Source: an uncultured Oscillospiraceae bacterium (GTDB lineage Bacteria; Bacillota; Clostridia; Oscillospirales; Oscillospiraceae). Taken from it: a DNA stretch of 64,000 nt. Position numbers and translations under genes: made by a program. The stretch is taken from positions 7,910 through 71,909 of the forward strand of contig CAKUEH010000011.1 of NCBI GenBank assembly GCA_934646185.1, in the 5' to 3' direction. The number at the start of each line of letters is the position of its first letter. Within the stretch, counting starts at the first letter, position 1. The notes below the pieces were generated by a model, which had not been told where the DNA came from, made no database searches, and saw only the letters and a program-made list of their open reading frames with translations. Positions 45,210 to 53,274 of this stretch are shown here, piece by piece.

Positions 45210-46316
45210 ATGACAACAAAACAAGTCGTTTACATGCTGCTGGCGATGCTCGTCGCCGCAGCCGTATCGTTCGCGTCCACGCCGATGGTCAAGGCGCTGG
45301 CCTGTAAGGTCGGCGCGATCGACGTGCCCAAGGACAACCGCCGCATGCACAAGGTCCCCATTCCCCGCATGGGCGGCCTGGCGATCTTTCTGGCGTTTTT
45401 GCTGTCGGTCCTCGTCTTTGCGGACATTGACCGGCAGATGCAGGGCATTCTGCTCGGCTCCATTATGATCGTCATTCTCGGCGTTCTGGACGATATCATG
45501 GCGCTCAAGGCGCTGCCGAAGCTGTTTGTCCAGATCGCAGCTGCGGGCGTCGCCGTCTGGCACGGCTGCACGATCCAGTTCGTCTCCAACCCCAACGTCT
45601 TCTCCGAGGCGACCTATCTCAATCTCGGCTGGCTCTCCATCCCGGTCACGATCATCTGGATCGTCGCCATCACCAACGCCGTCAACTTCATCGACGGCCT
45701 CGACGGCCTCGCCGTCGGCGTGTCCGCCATCTCCACGGCGTCTTTGATCGTCGTGGCGCTCATGGTGAAGGAGGTCAATATCGCCGTTATCCTCTGCGCG
45801 CTCTTCGGTGCCTGCCTCGGCTTTATCCCGTACAACATGAACCCCGCGAAAATTTTCATGGGCGACACCGGCTCGACGTTCCTCGGCTATATCCTCGCCA
45901 CGCTCTCCATCACGGGCCTGTTCAAGATGTATGCCATCATTTCCTTCGCCGTGCCGTTCCTCATCCTCGGCATCCCGATCTTCGATATCAGCTTTGCCTT
46001 CCTGCGCCGCATCGCCCACGGTCAGAACCCGATGAAGGCCGACCGCGGCCATTTCCACCACCGCCTCATCGACATGGGCTTCTCGCAGAAGCAGGCCGTC
46101 GCCATCGCCTATATGCTGACCGGCATCCTCGGCCTTGCCGCCGTGCTGCTGACGTCCTCGGGCGAATTGAAGGCGCTCATTCTCATTGCTGCGATCTTCA
46201 TCGTCAGCGCCATCGGCTTTAAGCTGATCTTCGCGAAGAACGACCCCGCGGAGGACGAGTCCGCACAGGCGCAGACAGACGCGCCGGAAGAAAAACAGGA
46301 GGAACCGCATGAATAA
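45210..46316 (+). CDS. tagO: Undecaprenyl-phosphate GlcNAc-1-phosphate transferase (TagO/WecA type)
   Basis: The 368-residue membrane enzyme of the MraY/WecA family attaches a sugar phosphate to the C55 lipid carrier, the first step of wall teichoic acid or other wall glycan synthesis. Motifs are MHKVPIPRMGG, the Asp pair in LGVLDDIMALKALPK, AVNFIDGLDGLA, FMGDTGSTFLG and the His cluster RGHFHHRLID. About ten membrane segments are visible and the tail is acidic. I chose the ATG at 45210 with GTGAGG upstream; the frame upstream runs into the repeat. It overlaps the epimerase gene by 8 bases. Confidence 0.9.
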   Translation: MTTKQVVYMLLAMLVAAAVSFASTPMVKALACKVGAIDVPKDNRRMHKVPIPRMGGLAIFLAFLLSVLVFADIDRQMQGILLGSIMIVILGVLDDIMALKALPKLFVQIAAAGVAVWHGCTIQFVSNPNVFSEATYLNLGWLSIPVTIIWIVAITNAVNFIDGLDGLAVGVSAISTASLIVVALMVKEVNIAVILCALFGACLGFIPYNMNPAKIFMGDTGSTFLGYILATLSITGLFKMYAIISFAVPFLILGIPIFDISFAFLRRIAHGQNPMKADRGHFHHRLIDMGFSQKQAVAIAYMLTGILGLAAVLLTSSGELKALILIAAIFIVSAIGFKLIFAKNDPAEDESAQAQTDAPEEKQEEPHE

Positions 46317-47457
46317 GCTGAAAGTCATGTCCGTCTTCGGCACGCGGCCGGAGGCCATCAAAATGGCGCCGCTCGTCAAGGCCCTGCAGGCCAGCGAGCA
46401 GATCGAAAGCATCGTCTGCCTGACCGGCCAGCACCGGGAAATGCTCGATTCCGTCATGGAGATCTTCAGGCTGACAGGCGATTATGACCTGCATATCATG
46501 GAAAAGCGCCAGACGCTCTCCACCATCACCACAAAGACGCTTCTCGGCATGGACGAGGTGCTGGACACCGTCAAGCCGGATCTTGTTCTTGTCCACGGCG
46601 ACACGTCCACGACGTTCGCCGGCGCGCTTGCCGCGTTTTACCATCAGGTCAAGGTCGGCCACGTTGAAGCGGGACTTCGCACATGGGACAAATACTCCCC
46701 CTTCCCGGAGGAGATGAACCGCACGCTCGTCGGCGATATCGCCGATCTGCACTTTTCCCCGACGAAGGCCAACGCGGACAATCTCCGCCGCGAGGCCATC
46801 ATGGGCGATATTTTCATCACCGGCAACACGGCCATCGACGCCATGCAGTATACCGTGAAGCCTGATTTCGTCTTCCCGACGGCGCTTCTGAACGGGCTGG
46901 ATTTCCAAAACCACCGCATCATCGCCGTCACCTGCCACCGGCGGGAGAATTACGGCAAGCCCATGGAGGACATCATGCACGCCATTCTGGAGGTCGTGCA
47001 GACGCATCCCGATGTGGAAGTCGTCTATCCCGTCCACCTGAGCCCCGCCGTGCGCGAATGCGTGTTCCCGATTTTGGGCGGCCATGACCGCATCCACCTG
47101 ATCGACCCGGTCGACGTGGAGGAAATGCATAATCTGATCGCCCGCTGCTATCTGGTCATGACCGATTCCGGCGGCTTGCAGGAGGAAGCGCCCGCGCTCG
47201 GCAAGCCCGTCCTCGTCATGCGCCGCGAAACAGAGCGCCCGGAGGCCATCGCCGCCGGGACGGCGAAGCTCGCGGGCGTGGAAAAGGACGAGATCGTGCG
47301 GCTCGCAGGCGAGCTGCTGGACGACCCCGCCGCGTATGCGCGTATGGCAAAGGCCGTCAACCCCTACGGCGACGGCTATGCAAGCGAACGCATCGTACAG
47401 GCGATTTTGTGGCACTTTGGCCGCACGGCGGAAAAGCCCGCCGATTTTAACGTCTGA
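46309..47457 (+). CDS. wecB: UDP-N-acetylglucosamine 2-epimerase (non-hydrolysing)
   Basis: The 382-residue enzyme converts UDP-GlcNAc to UDP-ManNAc, the donor for the second sugar of the teichoic acid linkage unit. It has FGTRPEAIKMAPLV, LTGQHREMLD, VHGDTSTTFAGAL, VEAGLRT, ITGNTAIDAM and CHRRENYGKP. The overlap with the TagO-type gene and the linked chemistry support a shared wall-polymer role. It is called mnaA in Bacillus. Confidence 0.95.
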   Translation: MNKLKVMSVFGTRPEAIKMAPLVKALQASEQIESIVCLTGQHREMLDSVMEIFRLTGDYDLHIMEKRQTLSTITTKTLLGMDEVLDTVKPDLVLVHGDTSTTFAGALAAFYHQVKVGHVEAGLRTWDKYSPFPEEMNRTLVGDIADLHFSPTKANADNLRREAIMGDIFITGNTAIDAMQYTVKPDFVFPTALLNGLDFQNHRIIAVTCHRRENYGKPMEDIMHAILEVVQTHPDVEVVYPVHLSPAVRECVFPILGGHDRIHLIDPVDVEEMHNLIARCYLVMTDSGGLQEEAPALGKPVLVMRRETERPEAIAAGTAKLAGVEKDEIVRLAGELLDDPAAYARMAKAVNPYGDGYASERIVQAILWHFGRTAEKPADFNV

Positions 47458-47525
47458 CTGGAAGCAATAAGAAAGGACGGTGACGGACGACGGAGCAGAA
47501 CCGGAAAAACAGACGAACGCTGCTG

Positions 47526-48263
47526 ATGTTCATTCTCGCGACGCTGGCCGTGATCGTCGTGATCGGCGCGCTGTTTATCGGCAATATCCGGCAGAATAAG
47601 CGCGACACCATCGTCCTGCCGGACGCGGCGCAGAGCAGCCAGCCGGAGCTGCAGCCGGACGAGAATGAGCCCGCGCTGCTCGAGGTCACGCGCGAAAACG
47701 TGCAGAGCATCGTGCGCAGCCTGCGCCGCCCGCAGTATTATCACCAGACCTATACCATCACCCGCCAGATGAACGGCGCCGTGTCCGAAACGTCCGCCGA
47801 GCTCTGGGTCGCGGACGCGCGCGTCTGCGCCGTTCTGACGAGCGCCGGAGCAGAAAAGCATATCCTGACCGACGGCGAGACGCTCTACGTCTGGTACGCC
47901 GGGGATGAGACAGCGCGCACGCTTGCGGCCTCCAAAGACGCGACGATGGACGAGCTCATCGGCATCCCGACCTACGAGCAGGTCGGGGCCATGCCGCCCG
48001 GTTCCATCACCGACGGCGAATTCATCACCGACGACCGCTATGATTCCGGCCAGCAGATCTTTGCCGCCTCCGAAGAGGGTTCCGTCCGCCGCGAATGCTG
48101 GATCAGCCTCAGCTACGGCCTTCTGACCGAGAGTATCCTCAAATCCGGCGGCGAAACGATCTACGACGCCATCCAGACCGGCCTCGAGATCCTGGCCGCC
48201 GGCGACGAGACCTTCGAAGACGTCTTCACCCTCCCCGACGGCAGCACCCCGTTCCAAAACTAA
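47526..48263 (+). CDS. Membrane-anchored extracellular protein of unknown function
   Basis: The predicted product has a basic start, one membrane segment and about 215 extracellular residues with alternating short strands such as SAELWVADARVCAVL and DGETLYVWYAG, which recall LolA/LppX-type beta sheets, though I cannot assign a family. The ATG at 47526 has no ribosome binding site and already lies in the membrane segment. An ACG at 47487, nine bases after AAAGGA, would add 13 residues (TTEQNRKNRRTLL) giving the usual positive N-terminus, so the real start may be ACG. It follows the epimerase gene and may share its operon. Confidence 0.7.
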   Translation: MFILATLAVIVVIGALFIGNIRQNKRDTIVLPDAAQSSQPELQPDENEPALLEVTRENVQSIVRSLRRPQYYHQTYTITRQMNGAVSETSAELWVADARVCAVLTSAGAEKHILTDGETLYVWYAGDETARTLAASKDATMDELIGIPTYEQVGAMPPGSITDGEFITDDRYDSGQQIFAASEEGSVRRECWISLSYGLLTESILKSGGETIYDAIQTGLEILAAGDETFEDVFTLPDGSTPFQN

Positions 48264-48355
48264 AAGGCTCCCCTTGGAAGGGGAGCTGGCGCGAAGCGCC
48301 TGAGAGGTCGCGGCAGGCAGCGGCGAGAAGCGGAAACCCAATGCGAATCCGTAGA
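48264..48355 (+). repeat. Partial family A repeat
   Basis: It begins AAGGCTCCCCTTGG directly at the stop codon, has the GGCGC-GAA-GCGCC module, and continues into the same GAGAGGTCG...GGCAGGCAGC...GCGAATCCGTA tail as 31857-31955. Confidence 0.75.
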
Positions 48356-48372
48356 CACCTGCCCATTTAACT

Positions 48373-48477
48373 GTAGGGGCCGATGCCCACATCGGCCCGG
48401 CAGAATGCACCGATTTTACGGGGATCTCCGGCGAATTCGTAACTTCCCAACGGGCCGATGTGGGCATCGGCCCCTAC
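48373..48477. repeat. Palindromic repeat family B, complete 105-bp copy
   Basis: Perfect 26-base inverted ends (48373-48398 and 48452-48477, starting GTAGGGGCCGATGCCC) flank a 53-base interior that contains GCACCGATTTTACG. Each arm is also nearly self-complementary (CCGATG-CCCA-CATCGG). No target-site duplication is obvious in the flanks. It has no open frame of its own. Confidence 0.9.
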
Positions 48478-48536
48478 AATCCGGTCAACAGAATTGCTGC
48501 AGAAATCGAAGCAGCAGTCATTTCCTCAGAAAAACC

Positions 48537-48845
48537 TCACGACAGCAAAAACGCCGCTGCCGTTAAAATGACCGACAGCTGATCCTCCTCCTCGCCGTCC
48601 ACGACGAGCAGCAGCAAAATCAGCAGCATCAGAAGATCCCCCGTGTCGATGCTGCGCGGCAGCAGCCGCGACAGAAATCCGCCATGCTCCGCCGCACAGG
48701 GCGGGGGAGGCGGAGGCGGCGGGGGAGCGGGCGGCGCGCACACGGGCTCCGGAGGCGGAGCGGGCGCGGCTTTCTGTGGCGGCGCGCCGACCTGCGTCGG
48801 ATGATAGACGCCCGCGGCGTCCGGTATGTAGCGGTTATACATCAT
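48537..48845 (-). CDS. Small proline-rich protein with a hydrophobic C-terminus, 102 residues
   Basis: The protein starts MMYNRYIPDAAGVYHPT and has a Pro/Ala-rich middle with a run of nine prolines. It ends in a hydrophobic stretch broken by the acidic VVDGEEEDQ. GGAGA lies 8 bases before the ATG. The start overlaps the stop of the preceding gene by 4 bases. I do not recognise a family. It is the last gene of a three-gene set. Confidence 0.65.
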   Translation of the reverse strand: MMYNRYIPDAAGVYHPTQVGAPPQKAAPAPPPEPVCAPPAPPPPPPPPPCAAEHGGFLSRLLPRSIDTGDLLMLLILLLLVVDGEEEDQLSVILTAAAFLLS

Positions 48846-49243
48846 GGCGTCTCCTTTGCTCCGGGGCCCCGGCCCCGGTTTTTCAGAGCCAGACTCGCAA
48901 GGCTTGCCAGCCGCGCCGCATGCAGCGCGCGGTCGATCTTCTCCTGCCGCTCTTTGCGCAGAAACGGCTTCAGCGCCAATAGCAGCGCCTCCTGCCTTTT
49001 GTCCATTTTTCCCGCCTGCCGCAGCATCGCGGCGGCAGGCTCCGGCAGCGGCTGCTGCTGAAAGGCGGCCTGTGACGGAGGCGGTTCGGGCGCGGGCTCC
49101 GGCTCCGGAGGCGTTGGGGCGGGCGCGTTTTCCGGCTGCGCCTGCGGCATGGAAAAGCCCATCGACCCGGCAAGCTCCCGCAGCTCCCGCAGCTGCGCGG
49201 GATCGTCCAATACGGCGCGCAGCGCGCGCTCCAGCTCATCCAT
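48842..49243 (-). CDS. Small protein with helical ends and a proline-rich linker, 133 residues
   Basis: An N-terminal helical part (MDELERALRAVLDDPAQLRELRELAGSMGF split around residues 1-30) is joined by a Pro/Glu-rich linker to a basic helical part with LLLALKPFLRKERQEKIDRAL. The pattern of ALKPFL followed by a conserved Lys/Arg-rich helix is one I recall from small proteins of many Clostridia, of no assigned function. It overlaps the genes on both sides (8 bases upstream, 4 downstream), so the three are certainly translated together. Confidence 0.65.
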   Translation of the reverse strand: MDELERALRAVLDDPAQLRELRELAGSMGFSMPQAQPENAPAPTPPEPEPAPEPPPSQAAFQQQPLPEPAAAMLRQAGKMDKRQEALLLALKPFLRKERQEKIDRALHAARLASLASLALKNRGRGPGAKETP

Positions 49244-49451
49244 TGAGCTTCCTCAAAAGCGCCTGCGCTTGCTCCGTGCTTAAAACGGGCCGCAGAAGCT
49301 CCATTGCCCGCGCGTGGTCGCCCCGCTTCGCCGCGTCCGCGGCCTGACGCAGCCGTTCGCCGCCGCCGGACGCCAGCAGCGCCATCAGCTGCCGCCCCTC
49401 CGCAGATCCCAATACCCGCCGGAGCTGCTCCGGGGAAAACGAATGTTCCAT
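49236..49451 (-). CDS. Small helical protein, 71 residues
   Basis: The ATG at 49451 is preceded by GGAGGGGG. The product is fully helical in character: SPEQLRRVLGSAEGRQLMALLA, a Gly-rich turn, then AADAAKRGDHARAMELLRPVL and a short basic end. It resembles a helical-repeat or TPR-like half unit. It is the first gene of the three-gene cluster and overlaps the second by 8 bases. The function is unknown. Confidence 0.65.
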   Translation of the reverse strand: MEHSFSPEQLRRVLGSAEGRQLMALLASGGGERLRQAADAAKRGDHARAMELLRPVLSTEQAQALLRKLNG

Positions 49452-49521
49452 CCAGCTACCCCCTCCGTTCTCAACCCGATTCTTCCTTATCATATGCGCA
49501 CAGCGCGTGAAAGTGAACGAT

Positions 49522-49992
49522 ATGAAGCTGCTTGTTTTGTCGGATACGCACCGGAGCCTCGGCTTCGCGTACGATGCCATAGAAAAAGAACGCCCGGACG
49601 CGGTTTTGCATCTGGGCGACCATCTGACCGACGCCGAGGATCTGTCCTTTGCCTGTCAGGAGCCGGATTTTTATTACGTTCTCGGCAACTGCGACTATGC
49701 CCCGACGGTCCCGCAGAGTCTGACGCTGGAGTTTGACGGCGTGCGCATTTTTATGACCCACGGCCATATTTACGGCGTCAAGCGCGATCTGGCCGCGCTT
49801 GCGGGCGCGGCGAAGGACGCGGGCGCGCAGCTCGCGCTCTTCGGCCATACCCACATCCAGCACCTGGAGGAGCGGGACGGCGTCACGCTCCTGAACCCCG
49901 GCGCGGCCGGGCGCTTCGGCCGCAGCGGATACGCCGTGGTCGAGATCAAGGACGGCGCGTTTTCCTGCCGTCTGGAAACAGATACGGAGTGA
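49522..49992 (+). CDS. YfcE/MJ0936 family metallophosphoesterase
   Basis: The 156-residue phosphodiesterase has all calcineurin-like metal motifs: LVLSDTHR, LHLGDH, LGNCDY, MTHGHIYG and FGHTHIQ, and LLNPGA near the end. Relatives hydrolyse phosphodiesters and some act on cyclic or dinucleotides. An earlier GTG in frame (49507) is possible; neither start has a strong ribosome binding site. It is 5 bases upstream of coaX. Confidence 0.92.
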   Translation: MKLLVLSDTHRSLGFAYDAIEKERPDAVLHLGDHLTDAEDLSFACQEPDFYYVLGNCDYAPTVPQSLTLEFDGVRIFMTHGHIYGVKRDLAALAGAAKDAGAQLALFGHTHIQHLEERDGVTLLNPGAAGRFGRSGYAVVEIKDGAFSCRLETDTE

Positions 49993-49997
49993 TTTTT

Positions 49998-50771
49998 ATG
50001 ATTTTAGCGATCGATATCGGCAACACTAACATCGTGCTCGGCTGCATGGAGCACGACCGCATTCTCGTCGAGGCCCGCATGGCGACCGACCTGCTCAAGA
50101 CCTCCGACCAGTACTGCGTGGAGCTCAAAAATCTTCTGAGCCTCTATGAGATCGACCCGAAGGCCGTCGAGGGCGTCATTATCTCGTCCGTCGTGCCGCC
50201 GGTCCTCAATTCCTGCAAGACCGCCGTGCGCAAGCTGACCGGCAAAACGCCGATGATCGTCGGCCCGGGCATCAAAACGGGGCTCAATATCCAGATGGAG
50301 AACCCGGCCCAGATCGGCAGCGATCTGATCGTCGCCGCCGTCGCCGCCCTCAGCCGGTTTACCCCGCCTCTCATCATCGTCGACATGGGCACGGCCACGA
50401 CCATGACCGCCATCGACAAAACCGGCACCTATGTCGGCGGCTGCATCAGCCCCGGCCCGAAGCTGTCCGCCGAGTCGCTCTCCACGCGCACGGCGCAGCT
50501 GCCCGCCATCAGTCTGGAAAGCCCGAAAAAGGCCATCGGCAAAAACACCGTCGACGCCATGCGCAGCGGCGTCATGCTGGGCTCTGCCTGCATGGTCGAC
50601 GGCATGATCGACCGGATGGAAGAGGAGCTCGGCGGCGGCGTGACCGTCGTCGCCACGGGCGGCATCGCGCGCTTTGTCCTCCCGATGTGCCGCCGGAAGA
50701 TCGAATACGACCGCGATCTGCTGCTGAAGGGCCTTTCGATCCTATACGAAAATAACCGCAGAGAGAAGTGA
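49998..50771 (+). CDS. coaX: Type III pantothenate kinase
   Basis: The 257-residue ASKHA-fold kinase makes 4'-phosphopantothenate, the first step of CoA synthesis. It has LAIDIGNTNIVLG for phosphate binding, VDMGTATTMTAID and GGCISPGPKLSAESL with the pantothenate-site residues, and VVATGGIARF near the end. The ATG at 49998 has GGAG eight bases upstream; a GTG at 49989 overlaps the previous gene. It lies in a run of same-strand genes with the phosphoesterase and a decarboxylase-like gene. Confidence 0.95.
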   Translation: MILAIDIGNTNIVLGCMEHDRILVEARMATDLLKTSDQYCVELKNLLSLYEIDPKAVEGVIISSVVPPVLNSCKTAVRKLTGKTPMIVGPGIKTGLNIQMENPAQIGSDLIVAAVAALSRFTPPLIIVDMGTATTMTAIDKTGTYVGGCISPGPKLSAESLSTRTAQLPAISLESPKKAIGKNTVDAMRSGVMLGSACMVDGMIDRMEEELGGGVTVVATGGIARFVLPMCRRKIEYDRDLLLKGLSILYENNRREK

Positions 50772-50777
50772 GATCGC

Positions 50778-51950
50778 GTGCAGACGCAATGCCTCCCTTG
50801 CACAAAGCCGCTCGAGCGATTTCTGAAGACCGCTCCGACGCCTCTGTTTTTATACGATGAAAAGAGTCTCGTGCAGGCCGCGCAGACTCTTTTCCATGCA
50901 TTTTCCGGCAGCGGCGGCTTCCTGCCGCGCTTTCCCGTCCGTATGAATCCGAATCCTGCCGTCCTGCGTATCCTGCGCGGCTGCGGCTGCGGCGCGCTCT
51001 GCCGGAGCCGCGCGGAGCTGGCGCTTGCCGCGCAGTGCGGCTTTGCGGGCAGGCAGATCGCCTATGAACCGGCGCTTCGCTGCGCGGAGGCAGAGGAGGC
51101 CGCGCATGCGCTCGGCGCAGTCTTCGTGCTGGACGGAGCAGAGCTGCTTCCGGAACGGCCGCCGGAGGCGGCAACGCTGCTCCTGCGTCAGCAGGGCCCG
51201 CTTCGCTTCGGCGGCAGGACTGTCACCGGCGTTCCGGCCTCCTTTTCGGGGATGGAGCGCGAGACGCTCGTGCGCATGGCGGAGTATCTGCATGCGAGCG
51301 GCGCAGGCCGGATCGGGCTCGGCATGCGGCTGGGCGATCTGTGTATGGACGGGGACTTTTATCCCGCCGTGTTCGCGCAGCTTGCCGCGCTGGCGCAGGA
51401 GCTGTACGAGAAGACCGGCATCGCGGCAGACGCGCTCGATCTCGGCGGCGGCTTCGGCGTCAGCTACCGGCCTGGCTTTCCCGGCCCGGAGCCGGAAGCG
51501 TGCGCCGACGCGATCCGGACGCAGATACAGGCGCTTCCGGAAGCGCTCCGCGGCCTCTCGCTGCAAATGAGTCCCGGACGCTTCCTTGCCGCGCCCTGCG
51601 GAACGCTGGTCACGCGCGTGCGGGCCGTCAAGCCGGGCTCTGTGCCGCTTGCCGTGCTGGATATCGACCCGGCGCAGTGCCCGCGCCTGACGCGAAGCGG
51701 CGCGTACCATCCCGTGACCGTCCCGCATGCAGCCGGACGGCGGACGCTCGTGCAGCTGCTGACCGACAGCACGCAGGAGGGCCCTGCCATGCGCCGTCTT
51801 CTGCCGGAGCTTCGCCCCGGCGATCCGGTCTTTATCGGCATGCTCGGCGCAGACGGACGCAGCCTCGCCTCCCGCTATGGTGGCGCGGAGCCGTGCCTGG
51901 AATATCTGCTCCGGGCGGACGGTAAAATCGAGCTGGTCACAGCATGCTGA
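50778..51950 (+). CDS. Diaminopimelate decarboxylase-like protein lacking the PLP lysine
   Basis: The 390-residue protein has the fold type III layout of LysA. TPLFLYDEKSLVQ is the N-terminal strand, DLGGGFGVSYRP the phosphate loop, MSPGR replaces the usual EPGR, and LRPGDPVFI leads to a final GADG. The strand that normally ends in AVKAN reads FPVRMNPNPAVL, with Arg at residue 55 in place of the Lys that holds PLP. The CxSxD motif is also degraded (DSTQEG). It is thus probably not a decarboxylase, unless another lysine is used. It is 6 bases after coaX. Confidence 0.8.
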   Translation: MQTQCLPCTKPLERFLKTAPTPLFLYDEKSLVQAAQTLFHAFSGSGGFLPRFPVRMNPNPAVLRILRGCGCGALCRSRAELALAAQCGFAGRQIAYEPALRCAEAEEAAHALGAVFVLDGAELLPERPPEAATLLLRQQGPLRFGGRTVTGVPASFSGMERETLVRMAEYLHASGAGRIGLGMRLGDLCMDGDFYPAVFAQLAALAQELYEKTGIAADALDLGGGFGVSYRPGFPGPEPEACADAIRTQIQALPEALRGLSLQMSPGRFLAAPCGTLVTRVRAVKPGSVPLAVLDIDPAQCPRLTRSGAYHPVTVPHAAGRRTLVQLLTDSTQEGPAMRRLLPELRPGDPVFIGMLGADGRSLASRYGGAEPCLEYLLRADGKIELVTAC

Positions 51951-52137
51951 ACACCAGACTGAGGCACACCAGAAAGCCAGCCCCGATGCAAACCGTTACC
52001 GCCGCGTCGATCACCGCCGCGGCATACCGGATACGCTGCCTGCGCACGCGCAGGCGCATGCAGTACGCGGATGAAGCGGGCGGCTCCGGGGAACGCTGCT
52101 GATACCGGGACAGCTCAATAACAGATTCAGAACGCAT
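51937..52137 (-). CDS. Small membrane protein, 66 residues
   Basis: The ATG at 52137 is well placed after GGGAGG. The product has a polar, Arg-rich N-terminal half (MRLRVRRQRIRYAAA) and one hydrophobic segment of about 20 residues (AAVTVCIGAGFLVCLSLVFS) at the C-terminus. Its last 14 bases overlap the end of the decarboxylase-like gene on the other strand. I do not recognise it. The ribosome binding site and the membrane segment are the reasons for keeping it. Confidence 0.55.
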   Translation of the reverse strand: MRSESVIELSRYQQRSPEPPASSAYCMRLRVRRQRIRYAAAVIDAAVTVCIGAGFLVCLSLVFSML

Positions 52138-52224
52138 CAGAATATCCTCCCATGTTTTTTCTGACGCTATCCTATCAGATCATGTGTACCATAAACCGGA
52201 CTTTTGAAAGGAGCACCATTTTTT

Positions 52225-53127
52225 ATGGAAGAATTCTATCTTGATTCCTGCGGCGCGGGCCGTCTGCACTGCGCGCTCTGGAAGCCGGAGGGCGAGCCGA
52301 AGGCCGTCGTTCAGCTCATCCACGGCATCGCCGAGCATATCGGCCGCTATGACGAGTTTGCGCGCTTTCTGACAGACCACGGCTACGTCGTCGCCGCCGA
52401 CGATCATATGGGCCACGGCGGCTCCGTGGAAAACGGCGTCAAGGGCTATTTCTCCGGCGGCTGGCTGTCCGCGGTCGAGGATGAAAAGCGCCTGCACGAC
52501 GAGATCTCCGCGCAGTACCCGAATCTGCCCTATGATATCCTTGGCCACAGCATGGGCTCGTTCCTGCTGCGCACGTATCTGTATACCTACCCGGACGCGG
52601 TCGATAAGGCCGTTATTTCCGGCACCGGCTGGGAGGATCCCATGAAGGTGCGCATGGGCAAGCTCGTCTGCAAACTTGAGCAGGCCCGCGTCGGCGAGAA
52701 AAACACCAGCGCCCTCGTCACAAAGCTCATGTTCGGCAGCTATAACAGGTCCTTCGGCCCCGTGACCTCGCCAAACGCCTGGATCTGCTCCGACGACGCC
52801 GTCGTCGCGGCCTATGACGCGGATCCGCTCTGCGGCTTCGACGCGACGGTCGGCCTTGCGCGCGACCTGCTCACCGGCGTCGGCATGAACGAGCAGCCGG
52901 AAAATCTCGATAAGATGAACAAGCAGCTGCCCGTCCTGTTTATCTCCGGCTGCAAGGATCCCGTCGGCGGCATGGCCAAGGGCGTTCTGAAGTGCATCGA
53001 TGCGTTCAAGCGCAGCGGCATGAAGGATATCACCATCAAGCTCTATCCCGAGGGCCGCCACGAAATGCTCAACGAACGAAACAAATCCGAGGTCTATCAG
53101 GACGTCCTCACCTGGCTGGACCGCTGA
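52225..53127 (+). CDS. Alpha/beta hydrolase, monoacylglycerol lipase-like
   Basis: The 300-residue hydrolase begins MEEFYLDSCGAGRLHCALW and has the serine elbow GHSMGS near residue 110, the oxyanion block LIHGIAEHIGRYDEFA, the acid in SGCKDPVGG and the catalytic His in PEGRHEML. This is the Hydrolase_4 (serine aminopeptidase S33/monoacylglycerol lipase) group, which often cleaves monoacylglycerols or lysophospholipids. AAAGGAG precedes the start. It is a single gene with its own terminator. Confidence 0.92.
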   Translation: MEEFYLDSCGAGRLHCALWKPEGEPKAVVQLIHGIAEHIGRYDEFARFLTDHGYVVAADDHMGHGGSVENGVKGYFSGGWLSAVEDEKRLHDEISAQYPNLPYDILGHSMGSFLLRTYLYTYPDAVDKAVISGTGWEDPMKVRMGKLVCKLEQARVGEKNTSALVTKLMFGSYNRSFGPVTSPNAWICSDDAVVAAYDADPLCGFDATVGLARDLLTGVGMNEQPENLDKMNKQLPVLFISGCKDPVGGMAKGVLKCIDAFKRSGMKDITIKLYPEGRHEMLNERNKSEVYQDVLTWLDR

Positions 53128-53140
53128 AACAGGATCAAAC

Positions 53141-53176
53141 GAGCCTCCGCGCCGCGCGGAGGCTCGCGGTTTTTTG
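53141..53176 (+). terminator. Rho-independent terminator of the hydrolase gene
   Basis: An 11-bp stem (53141-53151 with 53155-53165) with a 3-base loop is followed by TTTTTT at 53170-53175. Confidence 0.92.
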
Positions 53177-53205
53177 TTTCACATGCGTTTTCGCCGTTTT
53201 TTGAC

Positions 53206-53234
53206 TTGAGAAGTGCGGGGAAGCGTGATAAAAT
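53206..53234 (+). promoter_or_regulatory. Probable promoter of the def-rsgA operon
   Basis: TTGAGA (53206-53211) and TAAAAT (53229-53234) are 17 bases apart, about 40 bases before def. A TTGACT five bases earlier is an alternative -35. Confidence 0.6.
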
Positions 53235-53274
53235 AAATCAAATTGGACCTTTCACAAAAGGAGCAGAGAATACT

